Assembly (NCBI RefSeq): GCF_021018895.1
Contig: NC_079364.1
Coordinates: 30,288,201 to 30,352,200, forward strand
Direction: 5' to 3'
From: Seriola aureovittata
Lineage: Eukaryota; Chordata; Actinopteri; Carangiformes; Carangidae
Length of the DNA stretch: 64,000 bases
The position numbers and the translations under genes are program-made. Of this stretch, positions 53,291 through 64,000 are shown one piece after another. Below the pieces are notes generated by a model, which was not told the DNA's origin, did no database searches, and was given only the letters and a program-made list of their open reading frames with translations. Position 1 is the stretch's first letter. Each line of letters starts with the position of its first letter.

Positions 53291-53485
53291 TCCAAGATGA
53301 TGTAATCAACAGCTTGGTGAAATCTGTTGCAGTCAAAAGTCCGGCCACTGGACTGTGTACAGCAGGCATGGTGCATCAGTGTAAGCCCGATGCCGAGAAC
53401 ACAACGAGCTGAGAGAGAATGCTTGAAATCTCTGCATTATCTAACTCTGTGTTAATAAAGCTTCGCTGTAACGATGATGTTTTAT

Positions 53486-54136
53486 GCAAAAGTTTTGGCA
53501 TCCCTGGGCAAATTACATATTTTGTTGATTTTTGAAGTGAAAAGAAGCTAATACAAACCCTGTAGCAAGCAAATGTTAATATAATGCTACTCTTTATTTC
53601 ATGAATCTCCAAAAAAAAGAAAGAATAGAAAAAAATAAACAGTAATAGTTGAATGTAAAAAAAGTTTCAGATTTCCATTAACTCCTTAGGCCTTAATTGA
53701 CTCATTAGGATTTACAAGGCAGGTCAAGAAGTGTCATTAGTTATTGTCAGCTGATAACAGTCTCCAGAGGTGATCATTTCTCAGACTCTTCAAACCTTGT
53801 GGTGACACTCAACAACCATGACCTTCTCTAAGCATCTGACTGAGGATCTGAGAACGAAGCTAACAGATGCTTATAGGAAGCAGGGGACGCTATAAAAAGA
53901 TATCAAAGTGCCCCAAGCTTGAATTTTCCCACTTTCTGAAATGTCATTGAAAAAAGAAAAAAAGGTAGTTTAAGCAGAAGTCAAGGCAAGACCAGATCTG
54001 GATGACCAAGACTTTCTGAGGCAAAGCAAAACCCTCATATGACTGCAAAGGAGCTGCAGGAGCTGACACAGGAAAAAGTGTAAATTCCAAAATCAACTGC
54101 CCAAGTACTGGCTAAGAAGAGTGTTTAAACCTTTGC
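53486..54136 (+). mobile_element. Degraded Tc1/mariner-like transposon remnant
   Basis: The left end GCAAAAGTTTTGGCATCC and the inverted right end GCAAAGGTTTAAACACTC match at 12 of 18 positions. Inside, ATG at 53818 opens a frame reading MTFSKHLTEDLRTKLTDAYR before TAA at 53893-53895, resembling the N-terminal helix-turn-helix of Tc1 transposases. Further scraps in shifted frames (GAAGTCAAGGC, GACCAGATCTGGATGACC, GGAGCTGCAGGAGCTG) match the order expected downstream. At 651 bp it is well short of a full element of roughly 1.6 kb, so much of the transposase is deleted. It is inactive. Confidence 0.65.
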
Positions 54137-54505
54137 ACATGCCACCATTACTGTTAATTTTTGACGATGAAGAAAGGCTGATTTCAATGTGTGTTTGCAG
54201 TATTTTATTATCACATAAAAAAAACAAAATGTCGAATTGGTGCAGGGCGGGTCCGTCATCATCTGCAGCATCACTTTTAGGTACAATCGCTAGAATATAA
54301 TGTATCCTGTCTACAAAGGATCTGCTCAAGTATGTTCGGAAAAGCTTATTTCCCACAAATTGCTTTCTTTCTGTGTGATAAATGATGTGGCGACACAATA
54401 TCATGAATACATCAAAAACATCAGCAGAAAAACCTGTGCTGTTTTTGATCACTGATAATTACTGTATCTGCACTCCAAGAAGACTCGAGGAGTAAACAAA
54501 GTGAG

Positions 54506-54508
<3 letters not shown>

Positions 54509-54541
<33 letters not shown>
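54509..54541 (+). repeat. (TG)n microsatellite
   Basis: A pure TG tract about 370 bp beyond the Tc1-like remnant. Confidence 0.9.
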
Positions 54542-54547
<6 letters not shown>

Positions 54548-56799
54548 AGTGTTCCAGCGCGTATGTTTGTGGATCGTAATTTCCAACTTCTGCGCGACTG
54601 GTGGAATAAAAAGTTTATATTGACATCTCTGCGCTCCTGAGTTTGAAACATGAGTTGAAACTGACAGAGGGAATTAAAATCTGTAAACGCCACATTTTCT
54701 GATGCCTAATTTGAAAATCAGCTGTCAGAGTTGGTGTTTGTTGATTTTTATCAACTCAAGGGTTATTACATTTCGAGAATGTGACAATTAAAAATCCCTC
54801 AATCATTCCCGTGTGCTTTCTATAACCACGCAAACTTGAAAAGTGATATAAAGAGATGTGACAGAAGTAGATGAAAGTGCAGTTGGAAACTTTGAACCTT
54901 GCCTGGCAGCGTCAGGTCAAACTACAAAAGGCAAATCTAAATGTTTTAGTTGGCTCCTGAGTTACGCCGACGACACGCTGCGTCCATCATTTACTTGTCT
55001 GTAGTCTTTTTGCTTTAGTTAAAGAAAAGTGCACACTCTATGTGCAGCAGAAGTGGCCTCTCTGATGACTGTGTTTAAGTCTAAGAAGCTCACTCCTGGA
55101 ATAAACAAAAATGGATAATAACTTAGACACCGGTTGGTGAAAAGCTCACTTGACTTCAAGAGTGTGAAAGGAAGGGGTTACAAAGCTGTTTTTCTTTCTC
55201 CTTTTTTCCTTTAAACCCACACTCACACCCCTCCTCACACACACAAACACACATACACACACACACACACACACTCCTCACTGCCACCGCCTGCATGCCT
55301 CCCCTTCATCTCAGAGGATATATAGAGGAGAAAAAGATTTAAAAGCACTGGAAAAAAGCTCAATTGTTTATTGATTTTATAATAGGCTTAGAGCAAGAGA
55401 AATAAAGTGGGGGGGGGGGGTGGGGGGGGGGTGGAAGGGTGAAGGGGGGTGGTGGTGTGGTCAACCACAGGCGATGGCGTGACAAACACGTGGCTTACAG
55501 GCAGGTAACAGCGGCTTGTGTCCAAATGCCGGGATATTGGCTTGAAGCTTTTCTTTTTTTTTTCCTGTTTTTTCCAAACTCCCATTCATGGCAATGTTAT
55601 CCTGCTTTTAAACCAGTGTGGACATAATCGCTCCGCTCACAAACAGGGCACGGCCTCCTCGTCTGAATGTGTGTGTGTGTGTGTGTGTGTTTGCGTGTGT
55701 GTGGCAGAATGAAACAGCTCTGTATGAGAGTGCGACCACATAGGGTGAGAAAATCAGAAAAGGAGTGATGGTTACATTTTGTCCTTTGATGAGAGAGCGA
55801 AGTTAATTTTATTAAATGCATTTAAAGTAAAAGAATATAGGTGGAATAAAAAAAAAAAAAAAAAGCTTAGGATTGTTTGAGCAGGCTTTTTTGAGTGTGT
55901 ACAGCAGAGTGTATGTGTCTGCCTAAGAACGAATGGGTGTGTGTAGGGTCTGATGTATGGATGATAACACTAATTAGCTCGTTTTGTTTGGGGCACAACA
56001 CTCATTAAAAACCCAGTGGGGCCATTAAAGTTACCATCCCTCCAAACCATTGCTGCCACCATATCCATCTAGGCTGCTATCTCACCCAGCTCTCCCTCCT
56101 TTTAATGGTCTCTGCTTCAGGTTGTTGGGTTGAGCAAAGATTTGTGGGATTCGGATCACTCCCCTTCTTCCCCTCTTCTCTTCCCCCAGCCACCCACGTC
56201 CATATCTCTTGATTTCTATTTAAATCTCTCTCCCCTTATTCTTTTCACCGCTGTCTCTCTTCCTCCACGTCACTCACTTTCTCCCCCTCTCTCTTTGTCT
56301 CTGTCTATCTTGCTCTGCCACCTCCAGTCCGAGGCTACATGCTCCATCCATACACTAACAAGTGTTTGCTGAAAAGAAACTGGGGAGGGATTTGTGCTCT
56401 TCACTCCCAACAAGGAGGAGGAGGGGGGGGGTGACGGTTGTTTCCAAGCTTTACACAGCCATGTCGCTGTAATACCGACAAACCTCCCCATGATTCAGTT
56501 CGGCTTTGCCGTGCCATAAGGCACCCGTTACTCTGCAGCTGGAGAGACTAGAGGCGGAGAGGCCTGCCGGGATTAGACGAGCAGGTGTAGCATCCCGCTA
56601 AAAGATACAACACAAAGCCATATTCCAGGCCATTCTCTCTGGGGTTAGCTATGCTAAAGCTAACAGCTTCTGCTGAACTAAAACCAAGGGTTCAAGTCGA
56701 TCCATTGCAAATATTACTGTCATGATAATGTTTCAGATGGAAGAAGACCAAGAAAAGTGTCTAGAAAGTTTGCTTGGTTTGGGAAAGTCTATGTGCTGT

Positions 56800-57186
56800 A
56801 ATGTCAACCTTCAATCAATAGTTGTATCGCTAAAAAACATGTCATTGTATTTTTCTTATTGTTAACAAATGCCATGAAAAAAAAGAACAACAATAATGAA
56901 TTTATCCTCCTAACAGGTATTGTCTGAGCACTGAAAGCCGGATATATCTTATTTCCCTGTGCCATAAAGCTCCATTGTTGTCCAAAAACTATTAAGAACA
57001 CTACAATGAGCCACAGGGTTGCACTGGGTGACGTGTCCCTTCATGACCACGAACATGGGCATTGTAACTGCTAATGGCCACAAGATCCTGGAATTAAATT
57101 CAGGAACTGCGGAAAGTGACACCAAAGAAAAGTTTGAAGTAACAACCCTTCACTACTGAATCTCTATTGAAAAGGACAAACTTACT
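56800..57186. repeat. Probable unclassified dispersed repeat
   Basis: The segment around CCAAAAACTATTAAGAACAC and CAATGAGCCACAGGGTTGC resembles dispersed sequence I associate with teleost genomes. It abuts the MITE at 57187. There are no terminal repeats and no coding frame. The recognition is weak and from memory. Confidence 0.3.
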
Positions 57187-57686
57187 TTAAAGGTCCCATA
57201 TTGTAGAAAGTGAGATTTCCATTCCATTTTTGATTATAAAGCAGGTCTAAGTTCTATATTAATACTGTGAAAGTGCTCAGTCCATAGAGAAATGCACACA
57301 GTCTGTATTCAGAAACTGAGCCTTAAAACAAGCTGTCACAACTTCTGGAACTTTGTGATGTCACAACAAAGCAGTCATCACTCTCAGCGGACCCATCTGG
57401 ACCCACCATCCAGCCTTGCAGGATTTGGTTTCTCTTTACCTGAAATCTTCTGTATTTTAGTGGATCACTCAGAAAATAGTCAGCCAGTCAGAAGAGAGGC
57501 TTAGAGCCTCCTCTCTTCTGATTGGCTCACTGACCTGTTGTCACTAGAGCTCCAGAGAGAAGCCTGAGAGAGGAGATGTAAAACTACATTGAGATAGTTT
57601 TTGGTTCTTAAAACCACAAATAAATCTTCGTATGGATCAACACTTCAAATAAAACACAGGAGAAAAAGAAAATCTGGGACCTTTAA
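57187..57686 (+). mobile_element. MITE with TTAAAGGTCCCA terminal inverted repeats
   Basis: The left end TTAAAGGTCCCATATT and the right end AATCTGGGACCTTTAA are inverted repeats, spaced 500 bp apart. The flanking TTAA on each side could be a piggyBac-type TTAA target duplication, or part of the inverted repeat itself. There is no coding capacity; an internal hairpin-like GAAGAGAGGCT / AGCCTCCTCTCTTC pair is near 57490-57520. A partial copy in the opposite orientation is at 30611-30892. Confidence 0.75.
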
Positions 57687-58233
57687 TAAGTCCAAAAGAC
57701 TAATGAAGATGTAGGTGTTCTCTTTAGTTTTTGGGCACTGATGGCCTTTCAGAGGCAGCTGAAGTCATTGGTTAGAAACACAATTGGTGAACCAGAGGAT
57801 TTTTTTTTTATTTATTGGCAAAAATGCAGAACAACTTACAGCCCAACAGAACAGAGAAACAATTCCAAAGATGAAACAGAAAAAGAAAAAGAAAGAATGC
57901 CAGCCAAAAACTATGAAGTGGTTCAATGCCGTTCCACCCTGCCGACTGCCATGAACACACACTAGTCCACCAAAATATGTATATCTCCAGCGGCTGAATC
58001 TAAATACACCACTCACTCCCGTTTGAGTAATGGTTGATAAAAAACTACAGTACCCAGCTGTTTTAGACAAATCTTTAATGAAACAATATTTATGGCCTTT
58101 TTTTTACGCAGATTAGAGTTATGTATCCGGAAGATTAATACAGTGCTGATCTTCATCTTTCCACAAGACAATAAGTAAAATACAGAATGATGCCAGCAGT
58201 ATCTTTTAAGATCTATGTAAACACGCCTTTCCA

Positions 58234-58236
<3 letters not shown>

Positions 58237-58271
<35 letters not shown>
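58237..58271 (+). repeat. (CA)n microsatellite
   Basis: A pure CA tract of about 35 bp. Confidence 0.92.
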
Positions 58272-58274
<3 letters not shown>

Positions 58275-58635
58275 CTCCCCTGTAACCTGTGTGCGGTTGC
58301 TGAGCAAAGCTTACATGACACCACGAGTACGTACTCTAAGTGCCCGGTCATATCCCGTGCACTCCCTTTAGCCGTGTTGTTGAAAGGCAAGACTCTGAAA
58401 ATATCCCTGGTCTCAGGTCTGGATATTAAGAGTGTTGATTAGATATATGAGTTTGCCATTTGCCCACGGAGCGTGGAGTGTCTCCGACAGAACTGGGGAC
58501 CATATGGCTGGTGAGAGATTTCCCCCCCTCTCTTCCTCTTCGCGCAGCCTGACAGCTGGATGGCTGCTAACTGGGGACGAGGAAGCTTGGCAGCTGCAGC
58601 TGAGAGCAACGCTTTGATGCTGCTCACCCTTTTTC

Positions 58636-58715
58636 ACTCTCTCTCTCTCTCTCTCTCTCTATCTTCCTCTTCCTCTCTCTCTCTCTGTCTCACACACACA
58701 CACATGCGCGCGCAT

Positions 58716-58752
<37 letters not shown>

Positions 58753-58770
58753 TGCACACACTTGCTGAGA
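58636..58770 (+). repeat. (CT)n / (CA)n compound simple repeat
   Basis: CT tracts to about 58690, then CA with a GCGCGC step near 58706-58711, then more CA. Confidence 0.92.
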
Positions 58771-60258
58771 AGAACCCACACACCAACTACCAACCAGTGT
58801 TAACTTTCTACAGGTTGGACAAGAGAAACAATACAAACAGGAGGTGGAAGTGAGCATAAAGAGTCATGACCGAATCCTGCCGCTCTGTTCAATGATTTTA
58901 GCTCCTTACAGCTAGATTTACGAGCGTAGTTAGCTTCAACAGTAACTTCTTCATTGGTGGTGGGGGTACGCTTTTTAATAAATGTTTTAATAAACAATGA
59001 CAAAGGATGAAAAATACAAGTTTTCTGCTTTCCGAGATGTGTAAATCTGCTGTCGTATACATGACAGCGCGCGGAGAGGAAGGAGGGAGGGCACCCATGG
59101 GTGAGAGGAGAGGTAGTGGTGGTGGTGGTGGTGGTGGGGGTTGCAATAAGGTGGAAGAGAGAAGAGGAGGAGGAAGAGGAGGAGGGTGAAAAGGCCTCTG
59201 GGAACACATTAAGATGTACAACTGGCAAGTACAAAAAAGTCTGGGATTTTTTATTTCCCTTTTTTTTCTCTCTCTCTTTTTGTACTTTGACTCAAAGGGA
59301 TCTTTCATCATTTCTTAAGCAGAAAAAAAAAGAAAGACTCCTTTGGATGTTTAGATGCAGATACCTGGATGCTTTGTGCCAAATGAAAGAAAACTCCATT
59401 CTTTCACATAAAAGTGTAACAGCAGGCAGGTGTTTTCTTTCTTTCTTTTTGTTTTTTTTTGTTTAGTTTTTAATCTTATACCTCATCTGTACCATGCTCA
59501 CTGCACTGTAAAGTACAGCGATGTGCACACAATATGCATTTTTCTTGAATGAATGTAGCTCTAAGTGCAGAATATATGATGTTTTTAATCGAGGTCACTC
59601 CAGACAACAACGTCTGTCTTTGAAGAATAACTCTGTTTATTCCGACCTCTCTCTGCACTCGCATCACAAAACCATCAGTTTACACTAAGTGCTGCACAAT
59701 ATGATAAAATGCATGTTTAACATGTTGCCATAAACACACAGGTAGGTTTGATACATGTCATGTGAAGTGTCAGTAGTGTCAGTTTTCTTTTTTTGTTGTT
59801 TTTTTTTTCCTGGAAGGCTGATCCTCCCTTTATGCTTCTCCACTTTCAAAGACACCATCTCTCAGACTACATGTCCAAACTGTAATCCCCCTCTCTTTTT
59901 CTCTCTATCCTCCCCTCCTCTTTTACTCTTTACATCCCCCTTGTGTTCAGTCGCCACCTGATCTGCTGGCCTCCATGCCCTTCTCTGTTTTCTTTTCCTT
60001 CTTCTTCTCCCTTGCTTCATCCTCCTCTCACTCATTTGCCTTTACTGTACCCCCCCCCCACACACACACACACACACACTCACACACACCACCACCACTC
60101 TTGCGCTATATTCATCTCACTCTCTCCTCCTTTCTTTCCACCAGCATAGCTCCTCCCATCCCTCCCCTTGTTGAAAGGCCCCCTGTTGCTGCCTTGCTAT
60201 CAACCAGCCCTGAACTGGTGAACATGGTGTAAGGAGGGAAGGAAGGAAAGAAGGGGGA

Positions 60259-60338
60259 AGAGGAGAGGAGAGGAGAGGAGAGGAGAGGAGAATAAAGGAA
60301 AGGAGAGGAGAGAAGAGGAGAAGAGAGGAGAGGAGAGA
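60259..60338 (+). repeat. (AGGAG)n pentanucleotide simple repeat
   Basis: Repeats of AGGAG with a few interruptions; a similar shorter array is at 47066-47110. Confidence 0.9.
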
Positions 60339-60689
60339 TGTATAAGAGGAACAAGGAGAGAGGGAGCGGAGATGGCTGGAGCCAAGAGGAGAGCAGCTGG
60401 GCACGGCTAACAGGGAATGATAATGACCTCAGAAATCTGCTGTTCGCTCCACAACAATAGGGTGCTCAGTCGCCTGGAAAATTGTGTTCATCAGCTAGCT
60501 CTGCTCACTTACTAATTGACATTGCCAAATATTTTAAGAACAATTGGAAAGTGGCAGGGTGAGAGAGTGAAAAAAAAACCAGAGCTAGAGATCTTAATCC
60601 CTGGACTTAATTCCTCCCTCACTTTTTTTTTTGCCTCTCCCTTTTTTTTTTCCCTCTTCTCCCTCTCCCTACTTTCTCTCACTCCTCCT

Positions 60690-60720
<31 letters not shown>

Positions 60721-61878
60721 TTTGTGATGAGGAGATAGCTACAACTAAGAAAAAAAAGCACATTTTTCATGTCGCTCTCTGCTCTCATGTCAGCACCCTG
60801 ATGTTGACACAAAAGGCTTTTTATGTGACCTGTCAATGGGGTTAAGAGGAAGAGATTGGCGGGGGGGGTGGGGGGCTGGGGTGGGTGGGGGTGGGTGTGT
60901 GGCAAAATTAGAGAATGACAGAGCAAGGAAGAAGAGAAGAGAAGCAGAAAAGCGGGGGATCATGAGAGAAGGAATAAAAAAGAGCAAGCAAGAGATTCCC
61001 TAGTCATGGTATCACATGCCTGGCTTCCATTTTTAATGAGGCAAAGGTCAATGTATTCTCTTGCTCTTTCACTTACAGGAGAAACCTCAATCATGCCCAA
61101 GTTAACTTGTTCAAACAAAGACCCCCACCCACCTCCCCATCCACTTCACACCCCCACCGCGCCGGGTCCTAGTCTACCCACCATCCAGCGCTGCCCATTT
61201 GCATTCCTTGACCGAGAACCCTGCCTCATTTCACAGGAATCCCACATTGACGGAGTCAGACAGCTGTCACCAGACAGAGAAAAGGGAACTTGGCGTTCGC
61301 CCTCATTCAGCTTCGCCCTCCCTCCCTCCCTCCCTCCCACCCTCCCTCTGTTAAGCACACACACATAAACAATCAAAGGAAGGGAAACTTTTTTTTTTTT
61401 TTTTATGCCAGTGTAGTTTTGACTGAAGGAGTGACAAACCTGCCTGCTGAGTCTGAATCTGTGCATTTTTATGTGCATCCTCAGGTTGAGGCTCGGTAAA
61501 CACGCTCAACACTGAGTACAAGTTGTGACTGTGATGTTAATTCATGTCTTTCTTTCACTCTCGCTTTTTTCTCTTTCTCCTGCGCGTTCAAAGTGAAGTT
61601 CCTGCTGCATTTTAAAAACTACTCTTACACGTCTCCTCTTCGTCTTCCTCTTCCTCCTGCATTTTGCGAGTCGACGTGTCTTTCCTCTATTTTTTGCTCA
61701 GTTTCAGCAATGACACCGGAGAAGATAGCTTGTTGATGTATTAAGAATATTAATATGCAAACAGTCTACCTGACGGAGTAAGGCAGCCTTCTGTTATGGA
61801 AAGATAAATATTATGTTTTAATTATAAAAACATAAAACAGAAACGGGGGGAAGACAGAAGAAGAGGGAGGAGGTGTGC

Positions 61879-61882
<4 letters not shown>

Positions 61883-61957
<75 letters not shown>
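61883..61957 (+). repeat. (TG)n(AG)n compound microsatellite
   Basis: A pure TG tract to 61949 runs into a short AG tract. Confidence 0.95.
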
Positions 61958-63229
61958 CCAAGGAATCTTGTTCTAGGAGAAAGGTACGCTATGTTTTGGC
62001 AAAGATTTGGAGTTGAAAAGAGTGGATGGCATAATGTGATGCTGTTTACTGAGGAATGTGATGCCCTGTCATCTCACTCGACTCAGTCTCTCCCTTCTGG
62101 ATTGCCCGTGTCATTTTTTTCTTCACCTCTCATCCGCTCTCTCAACAGTCTTTTCTTCTTCTTCTATTTCTTCTTCTTTCTGTCCCGGCTTCATAACCAA
62201 ATGGGGAATCCTAACGTGATCATTAAGACATAAAACGGGCTGATAAATGTTTCATAAGAACAAGACTAGCCACTGATAGCCACCCAGGAATACTGAGGAG
62301 CAAACCGAGTCTTGCAGTCCTTCCCCTCGTTCAAACACACTCGTCGGAATACAATTGGAATTTTAAAATATCTAAAAAGCCTGGGCTAATTCCCACCATG
62401 GGTAATATTTACAAATTGAGTCTGAGAGACGGGGTAGGAGAGAGAAAGAGAGAGAGCAAGGAAGGAAAAAAGAAATCAAATGAACTGTGCAAGGAAAAAG
62501 AGAAAGAAGAACAGAGAAATAAATTGCCCTTTTATATTGTGCAAGCGTGTACAAAAATACTAAGTCTGCATTTATCCGAGACATGTCAATCAGCGCAGCA
62601 CACTGACAATTAGTGCGTTTGAATAGAACTTTTATCATTTACCAGACACCAGAGTCCTGACCTACTGTACAAAAATACAGCTCGGGGAATGAATGTGCCT
62701 GTAATACAATGACTGTCTATTTAAGTTTGGTGACACATAAAAAATACAGATATGACAGGCCAGGCTCCTTCAAATGAGCGGGGGGTAGAAAGCTCAGGTT
62801 TTGTAACCATTGAGTTCTCTGATTATAGAGAAAAGAAGAATAGTGTGAGGGGTAGGGTGGGGGGGTAGTAGAGGAACGGATGTCAATTACAAAGACAAAA
62901 TAATTTATGCAGAGTGGAGAAATGGAAAAAAAAAAAGAGAGACATAATTCATTATTTTTTAATGCACATAGTTTTACACACATATATTATGGTGCACACA
63001 CTCACAGAGGACTGGCCTCATTTCAAAGTGCTGGCTGCAGTGTGAGGTAGTGAAGTAGCACTGTTGCATACTGGAAGGAGCTATATGTTATTTATTATGG
63101 CTTTTTATATTGAGAGACCTAATAACAGGTTAGCTTTACTCTTCCTAGCTGATCTGTGTATTCGCTGAGATTTCAGACTGCAAGTTCATTTGTTTGTTTT
63201 ATGTTCACTCTAGCACCAGATTTACTTTA

Positions 63230-63297
63230 TATATACAGTATATATATATATATATATTATTATTATTATTTATTTATTTATTTTTAAACTTTTTTAT
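63230..63297 (+). repeat. (TA)n(TTA)n(TTTA)n simple repeat
   Basis: TA units pass into TTA and then TTTA units, immediately before the F1 foldback copy at 63300. Confidence 0.9.
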
Positions 63298-63299
63298 TT

Positions 63300-63600
63300 G
63301 TCTAGAAAAAATGTGGGTTGAGTATCAAACTTCATTCCTTTACTCGCCAAGAGCTGTCTCCAGAGGTGGAAAGCAGCCTTCTTGTTCTATTACTTCTTAT
63401 TTTCGACTGACTGGCCCCGGTCTGCTCGGCCCATCTCGTCATTGTCCAATACTAAGTTACTGTAGCGTCCAGGCTGCCCTGAAGAAGTAGCACTGCTGAG
63501 AGGACGTATTATAACCTCTTGTCTTGTAAACGCAAGACTGGCAGGTAAAAAGATGTTAGTGCTAACGTTGGGTATGAAGCAGTAGCAACATTTAAAAAGG
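63300..63600 (+). mobile_element. Foldback element, family F1, copy 2 (partial)
   Basis: From TCTAGAAAAA at 63301 the sequence follows the left arm and core of the element at 27293-28042 (GAGTATCAAACTTCATTCC, CTTTACTCGCC, GGTGGAAAGC, CTGCCCTGAAGAAGTAGC, ACGTATTATAACCTCTTGTC). It ends with a diverged reverse-orientation arm (GTTAGTGCTAACG, CAGTAGCAACA). The outer part of the left arm is missing, replaced by an AT-rich simple repeat at 63230-63297. Confidence 0.65.
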
Positions 63601-64000
63601 ACTATGTGAATACACAAAGTGATTGCTAGGTGTATGCAGTCTAGCAGGCAGTTGACATGGGGCCCCAGACCCTGAGTGGCTCTAAAAGCCTAAAATCAAC
63701 TGCATATCAGATTATGTCAGATTGACGTCTGATTGTCACTAATTAGTTAGTTGCTAATTTCTTATGGAATTTGCAGCATTAGGGAAAAATATCCAAGTTG
63801 CTTAAATGTTCCATGTTTGTACTGTTTACACAGAACGGCAAGACAAAATAAAGGGCAACATTCCCGCCCTGAACAGGCTGTGTAAAAGGGGCTAAATGTA
63901 TGTAAATCCTACCTCATTTGAAAGTACAGTGTGTATACACCCCCCGGTTCAGCTAACAGATACATCTTTACACAGTTCTCTCAAAATGTTCAGAACCAGG

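Larger units (their letters stand above)
58900..63229. other. Intronic purine/pyrimidine-rich DNA
   Basis: GGT and GGA tracts (59101-59190), T-rich and CT-rich runs (59780-60150, 60620-60716), the AGGAG array, a G-rich tract (60860-60899), CCCT repeats (61318-61346) and the TG array at 61883. No gene is visible. Confidence 0.6.
29383..64000 (-). other. znf536: 3' part of a >34.6 kb znf536 intron
   Basis: No further zinc-finger coding sequence or credible exon appears between 29383 and the window end on the minus strand. The expected upstream coding exon (roughly 2 kb in other vertebrates, carrying the N-terminal finger cluster) would be conspicuous, so this whole stretch is best read as intron. 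It holds repeats, mobile-element remnants, G-rich and purine tracts and candidate enhancers listed separately. A nested non-coding RNA or an alternative first exon cannot be excluded. Confidence 0.75.

Overview
This is a vertebrate nuclear genomic window. It is almost certainly from a teleost fish, probably a percomorph. The evidence is GT-AG introns, a C2H2 zinc-finger gene of recognisable vertebrate identity, very dense CA/TG and GA/CT microsatellites, and small degraded fish-type interspersed repeats (foldback elements, a MITE with TTAA ends, a Tc1/mariner remnant, a LINE tail). The species assignment is an inference; no bacterial or viral gene is present.

Only one protein-coding gene can be supported: the 3' part of znf536, on the minus strand. 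Two coding exons are visible. A 159-nt exon (29224-29382) carries one C2H2 finger. A 1788-nt exon (19567-21354) carries a second finger joined in frame through a TGEKP-type linker, a CtBP-type PLDLS motif, an atypical third finger, an acidic tract and the conserved C-terminal block. Both exons are phase 1 in and phase 1 out. The large upstream coding exon that holds the N-terminal finger array in other vertebrates is not here, so it should lie beyond position 64000.

Layout from left to right. 1-19534 is the 3' flank of the last visible coding exon. It may hold 3' UTR, a small terminal exon, or intergenic DNA towards the neighbouring gene; it contains a LINE tail, one copy of a dispersed repeat, many microsatellites and a few candidate conserved non-coding blocks. 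19567-21354 is the large exon. 21355-29223 is a complete intron of about 7.9 kb containing a foldback element (27293-28042) and a candidate regulatory block (about 25551-26060). 29224-29382 is the small exon. 29383-64000 is the 3' part of an intron more than 34.6 kb long. It holds a 158-bp CA array, purine and G-rich tracts, a second copy of the dispersed repeat (41755-42110), a clean foldback element (45262-45725), a Tc1-like remnant (53486-54136), a MITE with TTAAAGGTCCCA ends (57187-57686, with a partial inverted copy at 30611-30892), a second copy of the first foldback family (63300-63600), and several unique AT-rich blocks with homeodomain-type TAATTA/TAATCC words.

The biology is that of one developmental transcriptional regulator in a large, repeat-sprinkled, enhancer-bearing locus. 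ZNF536 is known as a nuclear zinc-finger repressor of neuronal differentiation, and large introns with regulatory elements fit such a gene. I found no evidence of an undescribed multi-gene system. The points most worth checking are the alternative C-terminus at the 3' splice donor, the symmetric single-finger exon, the foldback families, and the candidate regulatory blocks.
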